The translations under genes and the position numbers were made by a program. This document shows, one piece after another, positions 16,442-24,910 of a DNA stretch of 53,854 nucleotides (positions within the stretch are counted from its first letter, which is position 1; each line of letters starts with the position of its first letter). The DNA comes from Actinomycetota bacterium (GTDB taxonomy: Bacteria > Actinomycetota > Actinomycetes > JACCUZ01): the NCBI GenBank assembly GCA_030841185.1, contig JAVEDB010000057.1, positions 1 through 53,854 on the forward strand, given 5' to 3'. Under the pieces are notes generated by a model that was not told where the DNA came from, did no database searches, and worked only from the letters and a program-made list of their open reading frames with translations.

Positions 16442-19189
16442 TTACTCGGAGCTGCCTTCGGTCTCGCCGGGGGGCGGAGCGGCAGGGTCGCCGAGCTGGT
16501 AGCGGTCGATCGCCTCGCGCAGCACCTCCATCTTCACCTCGCCCCGACGGGCCAGCTCGCCGAGGGTCTTCACGGCGATCGACCACGCGTCGACCTTGAA
16601 GTGCCGGCGCAGCGCGCCGCGGGTGTCGGAGAGGCCGAAGCCGTCGGTGCCGAGCGAGGCGAAGTCGCCGGGCACCCACTGCGCGATCTGGTCCTGCACC
16701 GCGCGCATGTAGTCCGACACCGCGACGAACGGCCCGGGAGAACCCTCGAGCTTGCTGGTCACGTACGGCGTGCGGAGGTCGCCCTCTGGGTGCATGAAGT
16801 TGTGCTCGTCGGCGGCCAGTGCGTCGCGGCGCAGCTCGGTCCAGGACGTCACCGACCAGACGTCGGCCTGCACTCCCCAGTCGTCGTGGAGGAGTTGCTG
16901 CGCCTCGAGCGCCCACTGCATCGCGACCCCTGACGCGAGCAGCTGGGCCTTCGGCCCGTCGCCCTCGGGTGCGGCGGCGTAGCGGTGCACACCGCGCAGG
17001 ATGCCCTCGACGTCGACGTCCGCCGGCTCGACGGGCTGGACGTACGGCTCGTTGTAGAGGGTGAGGTAGTAGAAGACGTCCTCGGGCTGCTCGCCGTACA
17101 TGCGGCGCAGCCCGTCCTGCACGATGTGGCCGAGCTCGTAGGAGAACGCCGGGTCGTAGGCGACGCACGCCGGGTTCGTCGAGGCGAGCAGCACCGAGTG
17201 GCCGTCCTCGTGCTGGAGGCCCTCGCCGTTCAAGGTCGTGCGACCGGCGGTGGCGCCGAGGACGAAGCCCCGCGTCATCTGGTCGGCCGCCGCCCAGAAC
17301 CCGTCACCGGTGCGCTGGAACCCGAACATCGAGTAGAAGATGTAGATCGGGATCATCGGTACGCCGTGGGTGGCGTACGACGTGCCGACCGCCGTCCAGG
17401 ACGCCGTCGAGCCGGCCTCGTTGATGCCCTCGTGCAGGATGACGCCCTTCTTGTCCTCCTTGTAGGACAGCATCAGCTCGCGGTCGACCGAGGTGTAGTT
17501 CTGGCCGTGCGGCGAGTAGATCTTCATCGTCGGGAACAACGAGTCCATGCCGAAGGTGCGTGCCTCGTCGGGGATGATGGGCACGAACCGCCAGCCGGTC
17601 TCCTTCTCCTTCGCGAGGTCCTTGAGGAGCCGCACGAACGCCATCGTGGTCGCGACCTGCTGCTTGCCGGAGCCGCGTTTCATCACGTCGTAGACGGGGT
17701 CACCGGGGAGCACCAGGGGCTTGGCGGTCACCCGCCGCTCGGGCAGGTAGCCCCCGAGTGCCTTGCGCCGCTCATGCATGTAGGCGATCTCGGCCGAGTC
17801 GTGGCCGGGGTGGTAGTAGGGCGGCAGCGTCTCGTCGAGCGCGGCGTCGGGGATGTCGAGGTAGAGCCGGTCGCGGAAGCCGATGAGGTCTTCCTTCTTC
17901 AGCTTCTTCATCTGGTGCGTCGAGTTGCGGCCCTCGAAGTGCGAGCCGAGGGTCCAGCCCTTGATGGTCTTGGCCAGGATCACCGTCGGCTGACCGGTGT
18001 GCTTGGTGGCGGCGTCGTAGGCGGCGTACATCTTGCGGTAGTCGTGGCCGCCGCGGGAGAGACCCCAGATCTCCTTGTCCGAGAGATGCTCGACCATCTT
18101 GCGGGTGCGGGGGTCGCGGCCGAAGAAGTGCTCGCGCACGAACGCGCCGTCCTCGGCCTTGTAGGTCTGGTAGTCCCCGTCCGCCGTCGTGTTCATCAGG
18201 TTCACCAGGGCGCCGTCGGTGTCGGCGGCGAGCAGGGCGTCCCACTCCCGGCCCCAGATGACCTTGATGACGTTCCAGCCGGCACCGCGGAAGAACGACT
18301 CGAGCTCCTGGATGATCTTGCCGTTACCGCGGACCGGGCCGTCGAGCCGCTGCAGGTTGCAGTTGATGACGAAAGTGAGGTTGTCGAGCTCCTCGCGCGC
18401 GGCAATGCCGATGGCCCCGAGGGACTCCGGCTCGTCCATCTCGCCGTCGCCGAGGAACGCCCACACGTGCTGTTGGCTGGTGTCCTTGATCCCGCGGTTG
18501 TGCAGGTAGCGGTTGAACCGGGCCTGGTAAATCGCGTTGAGCGGTCCGAGGCCCATCGAGACCGTGGGGAACTCCCAGAACTGCGGCATCAGCCGGGGAT
18601 GCGGGTACGACGAGAGCCCCCCGCCAGGGTGGGACAGCTCCTGGCGGAAGCCGTCGAGCTGGGTCTCGGTGAGCCGGCCCTCGAGGAAGGCCCGCGCGTA
18701 CATGCCGGGGGAGGCGTGGCCCTGGTAGAAGACCTGGTCGCCGCCGCCGGGGTGGTCCTTGCCGCGGAAGAAGTGGTTGAAGCCGACCTCGTAGAAGCTC
18801 GCGGACGACGCGTAGGTCGAGATGTGGCCCCCGACGCCCACTCCGGGTCGCTGGGCGCGGTGCACCATGATCGCCGCGTTCCACCGGGCGTAGGCCCGGA
18901 TCCGCCGCTCGATGTGCTCGTCGCCGGGGAACCAGGGCTCGGACTCCGGCGGGATCGTGTTGATGTAGTCGGTGGACCGCAGGCTGGGCACGCCGACCTG
19001 GTTCTCGCGGGCCCGCTGAAGCAGGCTCAGCATCAGGAAACGTGCCCGGTTGCGGCCCGCGTTGTCGACGACGGCGTCGAGGGACTCGAGCCACTCCGCC
19101 GTCTCGGCGGGGTCGACGTCCGGCAGCTGGCTCGGCAACCCGTTGTTGATGAGGGCCGGCCGCTCCTGTCGGTCCTGTCCAGAAGCCAT
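16442..19189 (-). CDS. aceE: Pyruvate dehydrogenase E1 component, homodimeric type, 915 aa
   Basis: Thiamine-diphosphate enzyme that decarboxylates pyruvate and passes the acetyl group to the lipoyl E2. The ThDP site is visible as [12 protein letters not shown]...[25 protein letters not shown]. Other conserved blocks are [23 protein letters not shown] near the N-terminus, [20 protein letters not shown] and [10 protein letters not shown]. At 915 residues it has normal length for actinobacterial AceE. ATG 19189 ([11 protein letters not shown]) was chosen, with GAAGGA upstream; a longer frame upstream is probably untranslated. It supplies acetyl-CoA next to the fatty-acid cluster. E2 and E3 are elsewhere. 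It is divergent from DUF3052 across about 200 bp in which I see no clear operator. Confidence 0.96.
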   Translation of the reverse strand: MASGQDRQERPALINNGLPSQLPDVDPAETAEWLESLDAVVDNAGRNRARFLMLSLLQRARENQVGVPSLRSTDYINTIPPESEPWFPGDEHIERRIRAYARWNAAIMVHRAQRPGVGVGGHISTYASSASFYEVGFNHFFRGKDHPGGGDQVFYQGHASPGMYARAFLEGRLTETQLDGFRQELSHPGGGLSSYPHPRLMPQFWEFPTVSMGLGPLNAIYQARFNRYLHNRGIKDTSQQHVWAFLGDGEMDEPESLGAIGIAAREELDNLTFVINCNLQRLDGPVRGNGKIIQELESFFRGAGWNVIKVIWGREWDALLAADTDGALVNLMNTTADGDYQTYKAEDGAFVREHFFGRDPRTRKMVEHLSDKEIWGLSRGGHDYRKMYAAYDAATKHTGQPTVILAKTIKGWTLGSHFEGRNSTHQMKKLKKEDLIGFRDRLYLDIPDAALDETLPPYYHPGHDSAEIAYMHERRKALGGYLPERRVTAKPLVLPGDPVYDVMKRGSGKQQVATTMAFVRLLKDLAKEKETGWRFVPIIPDEARTFGMDSLFPTMKIYSPHGQNYTSVDRELMLSYKEDKKGVILHEGINEAGSTASWTAVGTSYATHGVPMIPIYIFYSMFGFQRTGDGFWAAADQMTRGFVLGATAGRTTLNGEGLQHEDGHSVLLASTNPACVAYDPAFSYELGHIVQDGLRRMYGEQPEDVFYYLTLYNEPYVQPVEPADVDVEGILRGVHRYAAAPEGDGPKAQLLASGVAMQWALEAQQLLHDDWGVQADVWSVTSWTELRRDALAADEHNFMHPEGDLRTPYVTSKLEGSPGPFVAVSDYMRAVQDQIAQWVPGDFASLGTDGFGLSDTRGALRRHFKVDAWSIAVKTLGELARRGEVKMEVLREAIDRYQLGDPAAPPPGETEGSSE

Positions 19190-19392
19190 GCTCGTGGGGT
19201 CCTTCGCGTCCGTGGTTCCGTTGCTCGTCTGTACCCCGACGGTAGTCCCTTCCCACCGCCCGGGAGGGGCCAGCCGGCCGAGGCCCGGAGGCAATCAGCA
19301 GGTGGAAGCGCTTGCGCCGACGGCCCCGGGCGTGTGGACTACCCGCGACGGGGCCTGCGAGGGCCGGAGCGGCGACGCAGTGGAGGCACTCG

Positions 19393-19821
19393 GTGAGCGC
19401 GACCGCGGACCACGCGGAGGGTCAGCGAGACCTGGCATCACGGCTGGGCATCAGGTCCGGCCAGGTGGTGCAGGAGCTGGGGTACGACGAGGACTGCGAC
19501 GAGCAGCTACGGGCCTCGGTGGCTGCCCTCGCTGGCAGCGAGCTCGTCGATGAGGACTTCGACGACGTCGTCGACATCGTGCTGCTCTGGTGGCGCGAGG
19601 GGGACGGAGATCTCGTCGACGCGCTGGTCGATGCCCCCCGCTCGCTCGGCGACGGCGGGGTGGTGTGGCTGCTGACCCCGAAGGCGGCCCGTGACGGGCA
19701 CGTCGAGCCCAGCGACATCGGTGACGCGGCCCCGACGGCCGGCCTGCACCAGACCAGCAGCATCAGTGCGGCGAGTGACTGGTCGGGGACCCGCCTCGTC
19801 ACCCGCCGGTCCGGTCGCTGA
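19393..19821 (+). CDS. DUF3052 family protein, 142 aa
   Basis: Starts VSATADHAEGQRDLASRLGI and contains SGQVVQELGYDEDCDEQLR, DEDFDDVVDIVLLWWREGDGDL and VWLLTPKAARDGHVEPSDIGDAAPTAGLHQT, which are diagnostic for DUF3052, an actinobacterial family encoded divergently from aceE. The GTG start has GGAGG 6 nt upstream. Its stop overlaps the next start (TGATG), coupling it to the peroxiredoxin gene. The final phrase before the C-terminus (ASDWSGTRLV) is also conserved. Activity is unknown to me. Confidence 0.92.
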   Translation: MSATADHAEGQRDLASRLGIRSGQVVQELGYDEDCDEQLRASVAALAGSELVDEDFDDVVDIVLLWWREGDGDLVDALVDAPRSLGDGGVVWLLTPKAARDGHVEPSDIGDAAPTAGLHQTSSISAASDWSGTRLVTRRSGR

Positions 19822-20279
19822 TGCCGGTCGAGGTTGGCGAGCAAGCGCCCGACTTCGAGTTGTCCGACCAGCACGGCCAGCGGGTGCGCCTCTCGTCGTA
19901 CCGGGGGACCCGGGCAGTGCTGGTCGTCTTCTACCCCTTCTCCTTCTCCGGCATCTGTGGGAGTGAGCTGCACGCCCTCGAGGAGGCGCGCGCCGAGCTC
20001 GACAACGAGACGGTGGCGCTGCTGGCCGTGTCGGTCGACTCGATGTTCGCGCAGCGCGCCTACGCCGAACGTGACGGGTTCTCCTACCCGCTGCTCGCCG
20101 ACTTCTGGCCGCATGGCGAGGTCGCCACGGCGTACGGCGTCTTCAACGAGAAGGCGGGCGCGGCGGTCCGAGGAACCTTCCTGGTGGACCGGGACGGCAT
20201 CGTCCGCTGGACCCTGGTCAACGACATCGGTGACGGGCGGGACGTGGCCGAGCTCGTCAAGGCCGTTGCCGCGCTCTGA
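19821..20279 (+). CDS. AhpE-type one-cysteine peroxiredoxin, 152 aa
   Basis: The thioredoxin-fold peroxiredoxin motif FYPFSFSGICGSEL holds the peroxidatic Cys46; the usual PxxxT/SxxC pattern is satisfied with Ser. There is no second Cys in the chain, so it is a 1-Cys enzyme resolved by an outside thiol. Further conserved features are APDFELSDQHGQRVRLSSYRG at the start and the Arg in AAVRGTFLVDRDGIVRW. It reduces peroxides or peroxynitrite in the cytoplasm. Position next to DUF3052 and near aceE matches AhpE (Rv2238c) in M. tuberculosis. It overlaps the DUF3052 stop by one base. Confidence 0.92.
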   Translation: MPVEVGEQAPDFELSDQHGQRVRLSSYRGTRAVLVVFYPFSFSGICGSELHALEEARAELDNETVALLAVSVDSMFAQRAYAERDGFSYPLLADFWPHGEVATAYGVFNEKAGAAVRGTFLVDRDGIVRWTLVNDIGDGRDVAELVKAVAAL

Positions 20280-20325
20280 ACTGCCAGGAACGCCGGGAAG
20301 CCGGCCGGTAGTGTCCCCGAGAAAC

Positions 20326-20397
20326 GGGCGCATAGCTCAGCGGTAGAGCACCTGTCTTACAAACAGGCGGTCACTGGTTCAAATCCAGTTGCGCCCA
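20326..20397 (+). tRNA. tRNA-Val (anticodon TAC)
   Basis: Acceptor stem GGGCGCA pairs with TGCGCCC. The anticodon stem CTGTC/AACAG region carries the loop CTTACAA, so the anticodon is TAC, which reads valine codons. The T-arm contains GGTTCAAATCC. The discriminator is A and no CCA is encoded. Confidence 0.96.
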
Positions 20398-20411
20398 CCG
20401 AGTCGGCCCGC

Positions 20412-21218
20412 TCACTCCGCGTGCGGGTTCGCATGCGGCCGACGCGGCAGCCGTCGCTGAGCCCGCTGCAGACTCGGCCCTTGGTAGGTCGACTGGCGAT
20501 GGTGCGTTGCCAGTGCGGCCAGATCCTCGGGCTTCACCCTGTACCAGGCCACCGAACTGGTGGCCTGCTCGCGACCGGCGGGCGCCGGGGTCTCCGCGGG
20601 AGGGCCTTGCAGGACTGCCGCGCGCATGCGGGCCAGGAACTCGTCCTGCTCACCGAACCCCCACGACATGGCCGGGCGTGCCCGGAAAGCCCGGTCGGGC
20701 GCGTCGGGCATCGGGATGAGAAGCAGCGCAGCGGCCGCCAGGTCCGCGTCGCTGGTGACCTGGCTCATGATCAGCTGGGCGGCGGCGATCACTGCCGCCG
20801 CTGCCAGCGTCTCAGCCGTGGTCACGGCCAGTGCGATCTTGGAGACGGCCATGGCTGCGGCGATCTCCGCCGCCGTGACTGCCGTTGCGGCAACTTCGGC
20901 GACCTCTGCCGTTCCGACCGGCGGAACGTCTTCCGGGGCTTGGTGCAGCAGGGCCGCTGCGGCGGCTACCGCTGCCGCCGTGTCGGCAACCTCCCGGGCC
21001 TTCGCCGTGGCCTTCGCCGCGGCCGCCGAGGCAACTGCGACCGCGCGACCGGCAGTGGCGGCGGCTTCGGTCGCGACGTCGAATGCTGCGGCAGCGGCGA
21101 CGGCCTCCGCTACGGCGACGACGGCAGCCTGCGCCTCGGCCTCTTCCGCCGACGTTGACGTTTCCGTCTCAGCGCGGTCGAGGACGATCTCGGTTGCGAG
21201 TTCCGGGAATTCTGACAC
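20412..21218 (-). CDS. Alanine-rich low-complexity helical protein, 268 aa
   Basis: Residues 25 to about 165 are almost entirely Ala with Val, Glu, Thr and scattered Lys, in blocks such as AEAVAAAAAF and TAAAVAAAAALL. Overall alanine is close to one third. This predicts a long amphipathic helix or helical bundle. There is no Cys. The C-terminal ~90 residues are a different domain: PDRAFRARPAMSWGFGEQDEFLARMRAA, then SVAWYRVKPEDLAALATHHR and a basic Arg/Pro-rich tail. GTG start; a weak AGGA lies upstream. It is divergent from the nickel/cobalt transporter gene. I do not recognise the family; a structural or scaffold role is only a guess. Confidence 0.68.
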   Translation of the reverse strand: MSEFPELATEIVLDRAETETSTSAEEAEAQAAVVAVAEAVAAAAAFDVATEAAATAGRAVAVASAAAAKATAKAREVADTAAAVAAAAALLHQAPEDVPPVGTAEVAEVAATAVTAAEIAAAMAVSKIALAVTTAETLAAAAVIAAAQLIMSQVTSDADLAAAALLLIPMPDAPDRAFRARPAMSWGFGEQDEFLARMRAAVLQGPPAETPAPAGREQATSSVAWYRVKPEDLAALATHHRQSTYQGPSLQRAQRRLPRRPHANPHAE

Positions 21219-21382
21219 TGAGTACCCAATTTCCTACGTGTCGAGAGACCTCGGCAGCCAGTGCATCGGGTACCGAAAACGTGAACTTGATCACGAGCCC
21301 GTCGATGGAATCGCAAAGGTTCCGCTCCAGCGCTGGCCCGGCTCCGCTGAGGCGCCCGATCGCCGCTCTTGCCAGAGAGTCG

Positions 21383-21405
21383 TTGTTGCACATGAGTTGC
21401 AACAA
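21383..21405 (+). promoter_or_regulatory. Nur-box-like palindrome upstream of the NiCoT gene
   Basis: Perfect 8-bp inverted arms TTGTTGCA and TGCAACAA are separated by 7 bases. Inside it, TTGCAC, five bases and TTGCAA match the published Streptomyces Nur box (tTGCaa-N5-ttGCAA) at all but one position. Nur is the nickel-responsive Fur-family repressor. The site is 70 bp before the start of a nickel/cobalt transporter gene, the expected kind of target. Confidence 0.7.
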
Positions 21406-21475
21406 GGGCCGGGCGCGTCTAGCCTCCGATTCAGGGCTGAGCGCGGAGCTGGGCCGCGGACGGAGGTGGGCGCCG

Positions 21476-22612
21476 GTGACCGCGACGACGACCGCTCCGG
21501 AGCGCGGCAGCCGGTGGGGGCGCGTCCGGGACTCGCTGACCGGCCCCGAGTGGCGCCGGGCGGTGGCGCTGGCGGCGGCGATCGCCGGACTGCACCTGCT
21601 GGGCTTCTTCCTGCTCTTCGCGTTCGTCGTGCCCGGCCATTTCAGCCTGGGCAACGGAGGAGTCTTCGGCGTCGGGCTCGGCATCACGGCGTACACGCTG
21701 GGGATGCGCCACGCCTTCGACGCCGACCACATCGCGGCGATCGACAACACCACCCGCAAGCTGATGGCCGACGGCCAGCGGCCACTCAGCGTCGGGTTCT
21801 TCTTCTCCCTGGGCCACTCGTCGATCGTCTTCCTGCTGGCGGGTGCGCTCGGGTTGGGCATCAAGGGCCTCAGCGGCGCTGTCGGGAGCGACGACTCGAC
21901 CCTGCACCGCGTCACGGGGGTGATCGGTCCGAGCGTCTCGGGCCTGTTCCTGCTGCTGATCGGGCTCCTCAACCTGGCCGTGCTGCGCGGCATCGTCGAC
22001 GTCTTCCGTCGGATGCGGCGTGGTGAGTTCGATGAGGCCGCCCTCGAGGAGCAGCTTGCCAACCGGGGTCTGCTGAACCGGTTCTACGGACGGGCAACCA
22101 GAGCCGTCAAGAAGCCGTGGCAGATGTTTCCTCTGGGGGCGCTGTTCGGGCTGGGGTTCGACACGGCCACCGAGATCGGCCTGCTGGCTACCGCGGGTGC
22201 CGCTGCGGCCGGCGGGCTGCCGTTCTACGCGATCCTGTGCCTGCCGGTCCTGTTCGCTGCCGGGATGTCGCTGCTCGACACGATCGACGGCGCCTTCATG
22301 AACCTTGCCTACGGATGGGCCTTCTCCAAGCCGGTGCGGAAGGTGTTCTACAACATCACCGTGACGGCGTTGTCAGTGGCGGTCGCCCTGCTCATCGGCC
22401 TTGTCGAGCTGGCCGCCGTTCTCGCCGACCGCCTCAACCTCACGGGGGGCATGTTCGGATGGCTCGCCCACCTCGACCTGAACTACGTCGGGTACGGGAT
22501 CGGCTTGCTGTTCGTGCTGACCTGGGCCGGCGCGTTGGCGGTGTGGCGCTTCGGGCGCATCGAGGAGAAGTGGAGCGCCGGGTTGAGCAGCGCGGCACCC
22601 GCCTCCGACTAA
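21476..22612 (+). CDS. NiCoT-family nickel/cobalt transporter, 378 aa
   Basis: A polytopic membrane protein with the NiCoT signature in its second helix, RHAFDADHIAAIDN (H-x4-D-H), which forms the metal-binding filter. Further family motifs are FFFSLGHSSIVF, LGFDTATEIGLL and GMSLLDTIDGAFMNLAYGWAF, in the usual order across eight helices, with a hydrophilic loop near residues 190-220. It imports Ni2+ or Co2+ driven by membrane energy. The GTG start with GGAGG upstream was chosen. A Nur-box-like palindrome upstream indicates nickel-dependent repression, so nickel is the likelier substrate. No nickel enzyme gene is in the window. Confidence 0.93.
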   Translation: MTATTTAPERGSRWGRVRDSLTGPEWRRAVALAAAIAGLHLLGFFLLFAFVVPGHFSLGNGGVFGVGLGITAYTLGMRHAFDADHIAAIDNTTRKLMADGQRPLSVGFFFSLGHSSIVFLLAGALGLGIKGLSGAVGSDDSTLHRVTGVIGPSVSGLFLLLIGLLNLAVLRGIVDVFRRMRRGEFDEAALEEQLANRGLLNRFYGRATRAVKKPWQMFPLGALFGLGFDTATEIGLLATAGAAAAGGLPFYAILCLPVLFAAGMSLLDTIDGAFMNLAYGWAFSKPVRKVFYNITVTALSVAVALLIGLVELAAVLADRLNLTGGMFGWLAHLDLNYVGYGIGLLFVLTWAGALAVWRFGRIEEKWSAGLSSAAPASD

Positions 22613-22672
22613 TTCTTGGTCTCCGTCGCTAGGGTGACCAGGCGTGCTTGCGCGCAGAGGGCGGGTGCATAG

Positions 22673-24028
22673 GTGACCAGTGGCGTGTCAGCTGCGGGCG
22701 GCAGCACGCGGACCGCCGTCCTCCCACCCGAGGCCGCCAGCGCATCCGCCGCCCGCCGGTTCCTTCGTGAGGCTCTCGTCGTGGCCGGCAAGGAGAACTG
22801 GGGGGACGTGGCCGTGCTGGCGATCAGCGAGATCGTCACGAATGCGGCGTTGCATGCGCACACCTCCATCGAGCTCCTCGTGGACGTCGGAGCGGACCGG
22901 GTCCGGGTCGAGGTTCGCGACTACAACAACCGGCTGCCGGCTCAGCGCCGCTACGACGCGGATGCGACCACGGGACGCGGGATGGCCCTGGTGGCGGCCC
23001 TCACCGCGGACTGCGGGGTGGTGGAGCTCGCCACCGGGGGGAAGATCGTGTGGTTCGAGGTCGGCGATCCCGCGGCGGAGCCGTCGGACGAGGACCTGTT
23101 GAGTGCATGGGACCTCGAGCCGCACCCGTCGGACGATGCGTCAGCTGCGCGAGCCCACCACGTGCTGCTCCTCGCGTTGCCCCCCACGCTCTACCTGGCG
23201 GCGAGGCAGCACCATGACGGTTTGCTGCGCGAGCTCGTTCTCTACGCGGCCAGCCACGACGTCCCCGAGGCCGACTTCGCCCTGGCCGACCAGGCCCGTC
23301 GGATGGTCGGGGATGCGCTCGACGGGGCCATTGACGACGTAGTACAAGCGGGTGCGGCCGAGTCGCCGCTCCTGGAGGGCCATCCGAGCCCGTTGCCCCG
23401 GGTCCCTCGCTCGGTTGACCTGGACCTCACGGTGGCTGCTCATCAGGGGCGCTACTTCGAAGTTCTCGCCGAGACGCTGGATGCCGCCGAGCAGCTGGCC
23501 CGGGACGGCCGGCTGCTCGTCTACCCGGGTCTGCCCGAGATCATCGAGGTGCGGGACTGGGTGTGTTCCCAGGTGATCGCGCAGCTGGCCGGCGTGCCAC
23601 CGGTGCCGTGGCACGGGGCCATGCATGAGTGGTTCGACGCCGACTCGGCGGTTGTCGGGGGCCGCGCGGAACCTCAATGGGACCCGAGCCTCGTGCGGGA
23701 CTCGGAGCGCGGAGTCGTGGCGGCCGACGACACCAATCGGATCATCGCCGTCAGCCGGCGGCTGGCCGAGGTGCTCGGCTGGCAGGTGGAGACACTGGTC
23801 GGCCGTCGCGTCGTCACCTTGGTCCCGCCCTCCCTGCGGGAGGCGCACGTCGCGGGCTTCAGTCGCCACCTCAGCACGGGGGAGGCGCACGTTCTCGGCC
23901 GTCGGTTGGACCTGCCGGTGCTGCGCGCGGACGGCAGCGAGCTGATGTGCCGGTTCCTGGTCGAGCGCGCCCCGACCAACCCGGGGCGCGCGGTCTACGT
24001 CGCGTGGATCGAGCCCCTGTCCGATTGA
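22673..24028 (+). CDS. RsbW-type ATPase fused to helical region and C-terminal PAS domain, 451 aa
   Basis: Residues 1-130 form a GHKL/HATPase domain: N-box VLAISEIVTNAALHA, then RVEVRDYNN and GRGMALVAALT, ending KIVWFEVG. This is the anti-sigma-kinase fold (RsbW/SpoIIAB). Residues about 155-310 are helical with no known motif (RAHHVLLLALPPTLYLAARQ..., SVDLDLTVAAHQGRYFEVL). Residues about 345-450 are a PAS sensor domain (GVVAADDTNRIIAVSRRLAEVLGW...LVGRRVVTLVP). The combination suggests a partner-switching regulator whose kinase or binding activity is set by a signal sensed by PAS. It is followed 38 bp downstream by a second HATPase gene, probably co-transcribed. Confidence 0.82.
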   Translation: MTSGVSAAGGSTRTAVLPPEAASASAARRFLREALVVAGKENWGDVAVLAISEIVTNAALHAHTSIELLVDVGADRVRVEVRDYNNRLPAQRRYDADATTGRGMALVAALTADCGVVELATGGKIVWFEVGDPAAEPSDEDLLSAWDLEPHPSDDASAARAHHVLLLALPPTLYLAARQHHDGLLRELVLYAASHDVPEADFALADQARRMVGDALDGAIDDVVQAGAAESPLLEGHPSPLPRVPRSVDLDLTVAAHQGRYFEVLAETLDAAEQLARDGRLLVYPGLPEIIEVRDWVCSQVIAQLAGVPPVPWHGAMHEWFDADSAVVGGRAEPQWDPSLVRDSERGVVAADDTNRIIAVSRRLAEVLGWQVETLVGRRVVTLVPPSLREAHVAGFSRHLSTGEAHVLGRRLDLPVLRADGSELMCRFLVERAPTNPGRAVYVAWIEPLSD

Positions 24029-24066
24029 GGAGGGTTAGTCCGGATCGGGATGGGCACGGGCCCACG

Positions 24067-24456
24067 GTGACGGACAGCGCGGTGGTCAGCATCGACGCCG
24101 GGCTTGCCGCTGCCCACGCCGCGCGCGGTGTCGTGCGGGCCTGGTTGGGCGCACGACCGTGCCCCACTGTCACCATCGAGACCGCCGAGCTCCTGGTCAC
24201 CGAGCTGGTCGCCAACGCCGTCCGGCACGCGCGTGCTGACGTCGTGCAGCTGCACCTGATGGATCGGGAGCCGGACACCGTGCGCCTCGCCGTCGACGAC
24301 GACAGTCCGCAGCCGCCGACCGCGCCCACGGCCATGCCGGATCCCGTGCGCGTCGGAGGACGCGGGCTGTGGCTGGTCTCCCAGCTCGCGAGCCAATGGG
24401 GGTGGGAGCCGCTGCCGACCGGCAAGCGGGTGTGGTTCGAGGTGCCCTGCAGCTGA
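24067..24456 (+). CDS. Single-domain RsbW-like ATP-binding protein, 129 aa
   Basis: A minimal HATPase_c_2 domain: N-box VTELVANAVRHA, the D-box region VRLAVDDDSPQPP, G2-type motif VGGRGLWLVSQLA and the terminal TGKRVWFEVP. Such small proteins are abundant in Streptomyces-like actinomycetes and act as anti-sigma factors or Ser kinases on STAS proteins. Candidate partners in the window are the STAS proteins at 5785 and 34642. The GTG start lies shortly after the PAS-containing HATPase gene and the pair probably forms an operon. There is no transmembrane segment. Confidence 0.86.
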   Translation: MTDSAVVSIDAGLAAAHAARGVVRAWLGARPCPTVTIETAELLVTELVANAVRHARADVVQLHLMDREPDTVRLAVDDDSPQPPTAPTAMPDPVRVGGRGLWLVSQLASQWGWEPLPTGKRVWFEVPCS

Positions 24457-24468
24457 GCGGCGCCGGAT

Positions 24469-24750
24469 CTAGATGCGGCGATCCGCCGACGTGTGACGAC
24501 GTCCGCGCATTCCCGCGACGAGCGCGACGCCGACAGCGGCGAGAGCGACCTGGACGACGAGCTCGATCCAGTCGACCCCGTTCGTGTCCCGCAGCGACCC
24601 GACGATCGCGCTGCCCAGCAAGGCCGCGACGATGCCCACGAGGATCGTGAGCCAGATCGGGATGTCCTGCTTGCCCGGGACGACCAGGCGTCCCAGCGCT
24701 CCGATGATCAGCCCGATGATGATCGCGCCGATGATGCCGCCGATGGTCAT
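24469..24750 (-). CDS. GlsB/YeaQ/YmgE family membrane protein, 93 aa
   Basis: Small hydrophobic protein MTIGGIIGAIIIGLIIGALGRLVVPG..., with the family's glycine-rich helices: residues 3-22, about 32-50 (LTILVGIVAALLGSAIVG) and about 60-80 (WIELVVQVALAAVGVALVAG). It ends with a basic cytoplasmic tail. Also called transglycosylase-associated protein, it is stress-induced in many bacteria but has no proven activity. The ATG has AGGAGAAGGA directly upstream. It is convergent with the RsbW-like gene 12 bp away. The gap 24751-24910 shows nothing further that I recognise. Confidence 0.9.
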   Translation of the reverse strand: MTIGGIIGAIIIGLIIGALGRLVVPGKQDIPIWLTILVGIVAALLGSAIVGSLRDTNGVDWIELVVQVALAAVGVALVAGMRGRRHTSADRRI

Positions 24751-24910
24751 TCCTTCTCCTGCCGTCAGGCGACCCGGGTGTCGCCGCCGAGGAACCGTGT
24801 TCCCTCGCCGGCCCCTCTCAACCACACCGACGGGCTGACGTCGCAGGGCGCTACGGTGGAAACTCGGGTGTCCCCCCGCGTCACCACCGGCCCGAACCAG
24901 GAGAACTGAG

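Noticed and set aside
16985-19396. Long open frame of about 800 codons on the plus strand opposite aceE
   Set aside because: It mirrors the aceE coding frame, has the composition expected from high-GC antisense (Val, Arg, Asp, His repeats) and no recognisable domain. aceE itself is unmistakable.
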